A stretch of 27,584 nucleotides of DNA. Origin: a virus. This document shows, piece after piece, positions 23,087 to 27,584 of this stretch (the stretch's first letter is position 1; every line of letters begins with the position of its first letter). The translations under genes and the position numbers were made by a program. The notes under the pieces were generated by a model that was not told where the DNA came from, did not search any database, and saw nothing but the letters and a program-made list of their open reading frames with translations. The stretch lies in IMG/VR virus record IMGVR_UViG_3300032605_000106, positions 1 through 27,584 of that record; one strand, 5' to 3'.

Positions 23087-25596
23087 TGGGTGCAGATCTT
23101 TCAATGTATCTGGATACGCCAGATGCTTTGCTACAACAACAAATGCCTGGTGTTGATATCGAAGCATTTAAAGCGGCTGTTCGTAAAAGTCAAAGCGAAG
23201 GCACAGATGCTAATGCTAAACCAGTTACACAAACTGTAAAAACTGATCCAACTACTGGTGAACAAACAATGACTATTAGTGGAAGTCCACAAGACTTATC
23301 ACCTAGTAATCCATTAACACCAACTGTTAGTGCTCCTGTTGTTCCACAACAAACAGCTCCACAAGCAGCTCCAGCTCCAGTTCAACCTGTTGCTCCGGAT
23401 CAAACATTTAATCGTATGGTTCAAGCCGAGTCAAATGGACAACAATTTAATCCACAAGGTGGCGTATTAACAAGTCCAAAAGGCGCACAAGGTATGGCAC
23501 AAATTATGCCAGCTACTGCTGCCAATCCCGGTTATGGTGTAGCTCCTGCTACTCCAGAAGAAATAGCTACACCAGAAGGTAATAAAGCATTTGGTCAAAG
23601 ATACTATCAAGGTTTGTTAAATCACTTTGGTGGCGATGAACAAAAAGCTATTGCGGCATATAATGCTGGTCCTGGTCGTGTTCAACAAAACTTACAAGCT
23701 AACAATGGTCAATTAAATGTTAGCCAATTGCCACAAGAAACACAAGGTTACTTAAACCAAGTTCAAGGTCAAGGTCCTGTTGCTCCTAATCAAGTAAGTC
23801 CTATGATTGCTGGTAGTGCTAGTTCTGATGTTGGCTTAACTCCAACTGAACAAGCTATTGCTCAAATGAATGGCGGTAAAAAGCCAAATGAAGCAGAAAT
23901 TAACACTTATTATGGAAAACAAATTGTTGACAATTTAGGTAATCCAGTTAAGATGGCACAGATCTATCAGGATCCTAATGCTCCTGCTTTTGCTAAACAA
24001 GCATCTATGCGCCAAATGGCAGACATTATGGGATTCCAAAAAGGCACAGCTGATGCTCAACGCGATGTAAGCCAAATGACTCCTGATGCTATTGCTAACG
24101 CATTAAAGAGTAAAAGCGAAGAAGGTAGTTATGTTAAAGCTGTGTTGTATGCTCAGTTAGGTTTAAAAGACTTAGCGGCTGAAGAACAACAAAAGCTAGG
24201 TGCTGGTCGTTATTTTGAAATGCAAACAATAGGTTCTGGCCCTAATGCTGAACCTGTATTGATTCAAAAAGATAAAAATGGAATGCCAATCTATGGTATT
24301 ACTAATAGCGGACAACAATTAACTACTAAAGAATTAGCTGTTTATGCGGCACCAAAAGGTGTTGAACAAAGTAGTGAAATTTATAAAAATCCTTATGACA
24401 AGAATGGCCCTGCGTTCTACTATGAGCGTCGTCCTGGACAAACTGCTGTGTTCAAAGAAGTTGGAACTGGTCGCGTAGCTACTCCAGAAGAAGCTAAGTT
24501 ATTGAATAAGATTGGTGTTGCTGGAACTCTTGAACAGCAAGGCACAGCGGCTTATAACAAAGGCGCATATGGTGCTGCTGGTCGTGGCGCTGGTGAAGGA
24601 CTTACTCCTACAACTATTGCTGCTCAACCTGGCATACAAGGTCAAGGCGCTCCAACTGTTTCTGGTCCTGCTATTCCTGGACAACCTGGCACACAGCCTG
24701 TTGTTAGACAGCCTGCTCCAACAACTGCTCCAACAACAACTGCGCCTGTAGTTAATAATCCTAGTATTCCAAATCCATTTAACCAAACAGCTACTACAAC
24801 AGCTCCAGGTGGTGGCATTGCTCAACAAAAAGAAAATATTAAAACACAAGGTCAACGCACTGAATCCTTTAATAAGATTATTGATACAGAATATCGCGAA
24901 GGCGCACAAAAAGGCGAAGTTATTAGCAATAACCGTAAACAACAATTTGATATTTTAAATCGTGTTGATCCAGCTACTGGTAAAGGAATGGCTGAAACTA
25001 TTAGTGGACTATACAATGCTGCCAATGAACATCCAGGCGAGCAAAAATGGTCCATTGTGCGTGACATTATGGCAGGTAAAGCATTGCCAGATAATGACGC
25101 TAGTAATCGCATAGCACAATTAAATTTAAGTCCAGATGCTAAATCAGCGTTACAACAATTTAATTCGTTAAATGCTCAAATAGCTAGTCAAACATTGCGT
25201 GAAACAGCAGGTCCTGGTTCAGTATCCGATGCTGAACAAGCCGCTAACCGCGCACGAAATGTTGACCTAACTAAAGCTCCAATGCTTGGTGCTTATAACA
25301 TGATGGGTCAAAGTCAATTCACAGGTGATTTACACCGCTATAAAGCTGACTTAGCCGCTGGAACTAATGCTCCAAACGCTACTGCTTTTGATAGAGATTT
25401 CCGTAAAACACAAGCTGAATTAATTAAATCATATCGTGAAGTTACCGAAGCTCGTTTAAGTTATATTGATAAAAACGGCGGCGCAAGTAATCCAAATGCT
25501 ATTCGTCAAGCATATAAATTATATCCTGTTCCAGAATATGATCCAGGAACTGGCGAATGGAAATATACAAAACCTTTAAGTAAGATACTAAAATGA
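23086..25596 (+). CDS. Large virion protein with lytic transglycosylase domain
   Basis: This is an 836-residue protein. After ~105 Pro/Gln/Thr-rich residues, a soluble lytic transglycosylase (SLT, lysozyme-like) domain spans ~106-226. The likely catalytic E115 lies in MVQAESNGQ, with GAQGMAQIMPATA at 133-145, AIAAYNAGPGRV at 188-199 and LPQETQGYL at 215-223, the usual order. The remaining ~600 residues are helical or disordered, with a Pro/Thr/Gln-rich linker around 500-585 and a helical C-terminus. It probably travels in the virion and opens peptidoglycan locally during DNA entry, like T7 gp16 or P22-type ejection proteins. A tape measure with an SLT domain is the alternative, but no other long-tail genes are seen. 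It overlaps its neighbours on both sides. Confidence 0.85.
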   Translation: MGADLSMYLDTPDALLQQQMPGVDIEAFKAAVRKSQSEGTDANAKPVTQTVKTDPTTGEQTMTISGSPQDLSPSNPLTPTVSAPVVPQQTAPQAAPAPVQPVAPDQTFNRMVQAESNGQQFNPQGGVLTSPKGAQGMAQIMPATAANPGYGVAPATPEEIATPEGNKAFGQRYYQGLLNHFGGDEQKAIAAYNAGPGRVQQNLQANNGQLNVSQLPQETQGYLNQVQGQGPVAPNQVSPMIAGSASSDVGLTPTEQAIAQMNGGKKPNEAEINTYYGKQIVDNLGNPVKMAQIYQDPNAPAFAKQASMRQMADIMGFQKGTADAQRDVSQMTPDAIANALKSKSEEGSYVKAVLYAQLGLKDLAAEEQQKLGAGRYFEMQTIGSGPNAEPVLIQKDKNGMPIYGITNSGQQLTTKELAVYAAPKGVEQSSEIYKNPYDKNGPAFYYERRPGQTAVFKEVGTGRVATPEEAKLLNKIGVAGTLEQQGTAAYNKGAYGAAGRGAGEGLTPTTIAAQPGIQGQGAPTVSGPAIPGQPGTQPVVRQPAPTTAPTTTAPVVNNPSIPNPFNQTATTTAPGGGIAQQKENIKTQGQRTESFNKIIDTEYREGAQKGEVISNNRKQQFDILNRVDPATGKGMAETISGLYNAANEHPGEQKWSIVRDIMAGKALPDNDASNRIAQLNLSPDAKSALQQFNSLNAQIASQTLRETAGPGSVSDAEQAANRARNVDLTKAPMLGAYNMMGQSQFTGDLHRYKADLAAGTNAPNATAFDRDFRKTQAELIKSYREVTEARLSYIDKNGGASNPNAIRQAYKLYPVPEYDPGTGEWKYTKPLSKILK

Positions 25597-26390
25597 CAGA
25601 TCAAGAACGCGAAGAAAAAATAGCAGAAGCTCGTGCTAATGGTTATACCGAAGAGCAAATTAAAGAGTTTGTTAATCAACACGCTCCTGCTCCAGCTGGT
25701 AAAGAACCATTTGTAAATCGTAATGAAGAAAAATGGGGCACTGGTGAAATAGCTGGTGCTGGACTTGCTGGTTTGGCAGCCAAATATGGAATAGAATATT
25801 TGGCAGGTAAAAAATTATTAAGTGCCGCTGGTAATGCTTTCCGCGGTAATCCTAGTGCTGGTGCCGGTGGCGCAAGTGGTGGTGCTGGTGCTGGTGGCGC
25901 AAGTGGTGGTGCTGGTGCTGGTGGCGCAAGTGGTATTAAACCAGGAGGCGTTCCTTATAATGCTGGAATGATGCCTGAAGGCGGACCTATTGCTCCTGAA
26001 GTTGCTCCAACTACATTATCAGGTGGTGCTAATCCAGCATTTGATGCTGCGCTAGCAAAACCATATGGCGCTGGTCCTGTATTAAGTTCAGTTGCTCCAG
26101 CCGCAGCATTTAGTGCGCCGTATGCTATGGCCGCATATGAACAAAGTAAGATTCGTCAAAATCCAAATGCTCCTGAATATGCTACTAATCCATACGCACA
26201 ACAAGTTCGCGGTGAAGCTCCAACACAAGGAGCTGCTGGTGCTATGAATACACGCAACGCAATTGCCGGCCAACAATATGGTGGACTAAGTAAAGCTGAA
26301 CAAGATATGCTACAGCAAGATGCTATCGATCGTCAAATTCGTTTGAAGGCCGCACAAAAGGCATTACAACCAGTAGTCCCAGGACAATAA
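25593..26390 (+). CDS. Gly/Ala-rich ejection-cluster protein (265 aa)
   Basis: I do not recognise a family. The N-terminus (MTDQEREEKIAEARANGYTEEQIKEFV) is a helical pair of a kind often seen at the start of internal virion proteins. A hydrophobic, Ala/Gly-rich segment at ~52-80 (GEIAGAGLAGLAAKYGIEYLAG) follows. Residues 92-114 are a perfect Gly/Ala/Ser tandem repeat, then come Pro/Ala-rich stretches and a charged C-terminal helix. ATG 25593 overlaps the transglycosylase stop (ATGA), so the two are coupled. The context suggests a virion or ejection protein. Confidence 0.78.
   Translation: MTDQEREEKIAEARANGYTEEQIKEFVNQHAPAPAGKEPFVNRNEEKWGTGEIAGAGLAGLAAKYGIEYLAGKKLLSAAGNAFRGNPSAGAGGASGGAGAGGASGGAGAGGASGIKPGGVPYNAGMMPEGGPIAPEVAPTTLSGGANPAFDAALAKPYGAGPVLSSVAPAAAFSAPYAMAAYEQSKIRQNPNAPEYATNPYAQQVRGEAPTQGAAGAMNTRNAIAGQQYGGLSKAEQDMLQQDAIDRQIRLKAAQKALQPVVPGQ
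25866..25934 (+). repeat. 27-bp perfect tandem repeat (Gly-Ala-Ser coding)
   Basis: GGTGGCGCAAGTGGTGGTGC plus TGGTGCT makes a 27-base unit present twice without a mismatch (25866-25892 and 25893-25919), followed by its first 15 bases. It encodes GGASGGAGA. The perfect identity, including third positions, shows recent duplication and makes copy number likely to vary. Confidence 0.92.
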
Positions 26391-26391
26391 T

Positions 26392-26823
26392 ATGACAACA
26401 CTAGATCAATTAACCGAAACATTTTGTGATAACTTTGTAAACAGTTACAGAGCTCACAGTTCACATTTCAACATTGAAGGTGAAAACTTTTATGGCTGGC
26501 ATAAATTGTTACAAAAGATTTATGAAGACAGCGAAAGTATTCAAGATGATTTGGGCGAATTGATTCGTGCTCTTGGCGCATTTGCTCCAGAAACTATTAG
26601 TGAAATATTAAGTTATGCTGATTTAGAAGACCGTAAAACAGGCGCTAGCGCATTTGATATTCTTGAACTAGTATTAGAAGGTCAAGAGCATATGGTTAAC
26701 AGCTATCGCAAATTAGAAGAAGTTGCGGATGCTGAAGAAAACGATGACATTGCTAATTTTGCGCAGGATCGAATTCGTCAGCATAAAAAGTTCGCTTGGC
26801 AGTTAAGAGCTAGTTTAGGTTAA
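26392..26823 (+). CDS. dps: Dps / ferritin-like protein
   Basis: The protein has 143 residues and a four-helix ferritin-like fold of the Dps family, whose members form 12-subunit shells that oxidise and store iron with peroxide and may bind DNA. Its first helices carry HFNIEGENFYGWH (H25 and H37), matching the HWN-x-x-G...H motif. The intersubunit ferroxidase pattern continues with D52 and E56 (equivalent to D78 and E82 of E. coli Dps). The position equal to E. coli D67 is Gln (Q41). There is no long Lys-rich N-terminal tail (the first 24 residues hold one Arg), so DNA binding as in E. coli Dps is not evident. It follows the ejection cluster by one base, with AGGA at 26381-26384. Confidence 0.88.
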   Translation: MTTLDQLTETFCDNFVNSYRAHSSHFNIEGENFYGWHKLLQKIYEDSESIQDDLGELIRALGAFAPETISEILSYADLEDRKTGASAFDILELVLEGQEHMVNSYRKLEEVADAEENDDIANFAQDRIRQHKKFAWQLRASLG

Positions 26824-26865
26824 GCCGCCCCGAGCACTATCAAGAACTAGGAGATTTTGCGGCTT
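26822..26865. other. Inverted repeat in the convergent gap
   Basis: AAGCCGC (26822-26828) and GCGGCTT (26859-26865) are perfect inverted repeats seven bases long, 30 bases apart. They lie in the 87-base gap between the convergent Dps and GroES-like genes, which is richer in G+C at its start than the neighbouring genes. No strong T-run follows, so an intrinsic terminator is not clear. Confidence 0.3.
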
Positions 26866-26910
26866 TCTATCTTAGGCATCAACGAATTGGCAGGCGAGTT
26901 TGTGTCGTGC

Positions 26911-27171
26911 TCAATCCCCAAAAACACCCACAATATTGCTTTGCCCAGTTACATAGTAAGTTTGATCTTCATATGATATCTTAGCTGTGCGACCCCAGTC
27001 AACAATAACTCTGTCGCCTTCTTTAATACCACAGTTAACTTCTGGACCACAACTCATAACAATAGCTTCAGTTGGCGTGTCACTCATGCCTTTAATAATT
27101 AATCCTGAATCTGAAGTTTCTTCTTTTAATATTGCTTTAACGATTACATTTGCTTTAATTGCTTTTAACAT
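26911..27171 (-). CDS. GroES-like co-chaperonin (Cpn10)
   Basis: This 86-residue Cpn10-like protein would be the lid of a chaperonin chamber. The pattern is the N-terminal strand ANVIVKAI (7-14), then a mobile-loop region ~16-32 with SGLIIK holding the LII tripeptide (24-26) where GroES has IVL. IKEGDRVIVDWG (49-60) and a YYVTGQSNIVGVF ending (72-84) follow. The loop before GDRVIV (SCGPEVNCGIKEGD) is about eight residues shorter than in E. coli GroES, so the roof hairpin appears to be missing, as is also known for T4 gp31. No GroEL is seen in the window, so it would pair with the host GroEL, perhaps for capsid folding. AAGGAA on the minus strand precedes the ATG. Confidence 0.88.
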   Translation of the reverse strand: MLKAIKANVIVKAILKEETSDSGLIIKGMSDTPTEAIVMSCGPEVNCGIKEGDRVIVDWGRTAKISYEDQTYYVTGQSNIVGVFGD

Positions 27172-27181
27172 TTCTTTTCCT

Positions 27182-27562
27182 TTATTGGTATCTAAATTCT
27201 TTGCTATCTACACTATGTTCCTTGTTTACATCTGTATACTTGTTAGGATCATAAGTTCCTGTTCTACTGGTGATTGTGTCCAAACTAAAAATTGGATCAT
27301 CTAGTTTAATCGTTTTGATTGACAATCGTTTCCAAGCTAATGTTCCACGCACATGATATCCAGCCGCATCATGTAAGAACATTAATGGTTCCCAATCCAA
27401 TCTAATACAACTACTGGCAATCATTTTAATTTCACAAATGTCTGCCCACTTCTCCCACAGTCTAAACATTTGAAATATCAATGCCACACGCTGGCGCACT
27501 GGTAAATTCAAATCTACACTAGCAAATCTGGCAGTAGCCATTTCTTCTCTACTAAACACCAT
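27182..27562 (-). CDS. Hypothetical protein, probably extends past the window
   Basis: I do not recognise this protein. The frame stays open from ATG 27562 to the right edge (it adds WVVREQR), so the gene may start outside the window. Possible starts inside are ATG 27562 and ATG 27541, the latter with AGAAGAA just before it, giving 119 residues. The product has a helical region with Trp/Phe (VALIFQMFRLWEKWADIC), a central LDWEPLMFLHDAAGYHVRGTLAW segment, and a polar C-terminus. Its stop lies ten bases before the start of the GroES-like gene, so the two likely share a minus-strand transcript. No membrane helix or enzyme motif is seen. Confidence 0.72.
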   Translation of the reverse strand: MVFSREEMATARFASVDLNLPVRQRVALIFQMFRLWEKWADICEIKMIASSCIRLDWEPLMFLHDAAGYHVRGTLAWKRLSIKTIKLDDPIFSLDTITSRTGTYDPNKYTDVNKEHSVDSKEFRYQ

Positions 27563-27584
27563 ACGCTGTTCGCGAACAACCCAA

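Noticed and set aside
24499-24945. Minus-strand frame of 148 codons in the transglycosylase gene
   Set aside because: It is antisense to a well-supported gene, is Ser/Cys-rich with no ribosome binding site and no recognisable domain.
23086-25596. Tape-measure protein of a long-tailed phage
   Set aside because: SLT domains occur in tape measures, but there are no tail tube, sheath or frameshifted tail chaperone genes, and adaptor and nozzle genes point to a short tail.
26824-26910. tRNA or other structured RNA gene in the convergent gap
   Set aside because: GTGCTCAATCC recalls a T-loop, but there is no matching 7-bp acceptor stem, anticodon arm or CCA end.

Overview
The window is 27.6 kb from the late (virion) region of a tailed double-stranded DNA bacteriophage. 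It is moderately AT-rich and nearly gapless, with 22 genes packed end to end on the plus strand and two on the minus strand at the right edge. A large terminase, a P22-type portal, an SU10-type major capsid protein, a head-tail adaptor and a tail nozzle are recognisable. No sheath, tube or tape-measure gene is seen, which points to a short-tailed (podovirus-like) virion. Glycine/asparagine-rich fibers with repeated 'GNGSQLTGI' units and LamG-type lectins resemble those of phages from aquatic environments. The host cannot be named from the sequence.

Layout. 6-2326: two small unknown genes and the large terminase. 2373-7366: head operon (portal, 122-aa unknown, scaffold, major capsid), closed by a clear factor-independent terminator at 7388-7413. 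7469-8803: a 195-aa unknown and the putative head-tail adaptor. 8817-15345: two successive fiber-plus-lectin modules with a 45-residue gene between them. 15354-20106: tail nozzle, a second kind of long fiber/host-specificity protein, and its likely assembly chaperone. 20137-20469: a small cupin. 20471-26390: a likely ejection-protein cluster containing a low-complexity protein, a protein ending in an S74-like self-cleaving chaperone domain, a large lytic transglycosylase protein and a Gly/Ala-rich protein. 26392-26823: a Dps/ferritin-like protein. On the minus strand, 27182-27562 (open at the window edge) and 26911-27171, a GroES-like co-chaperonin, run towards the structural genes.

Expression. 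Most neighbours overlap by 1-4 bases (TAATG or ATGA), which suggests translational coupling. Four of the few real gaps carry the same octamer, ACTAAATA, with no evident -35 box, and I propose it as the phage's late promoter. Two copies end only 4-5 bases before an ATG that has no Shine-Dalgarno sequence, so those two genes (7469 and 20137) may be read from leaderless messages. With the terminator after the capsid gene, these sites would split the region into head, connector/fiber/tail, cupin-led and ejection transcription units.

The less usual elements are the duplicated fiber-lectin module, the YadA-like head repeats in the long fiber, the S74-like chaperone on a non-fiber protein, the cupin, the phage Dps and the phage GroES without a roof loop. 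The functional reading rests on motifs recognised by eye. No database search was possible.
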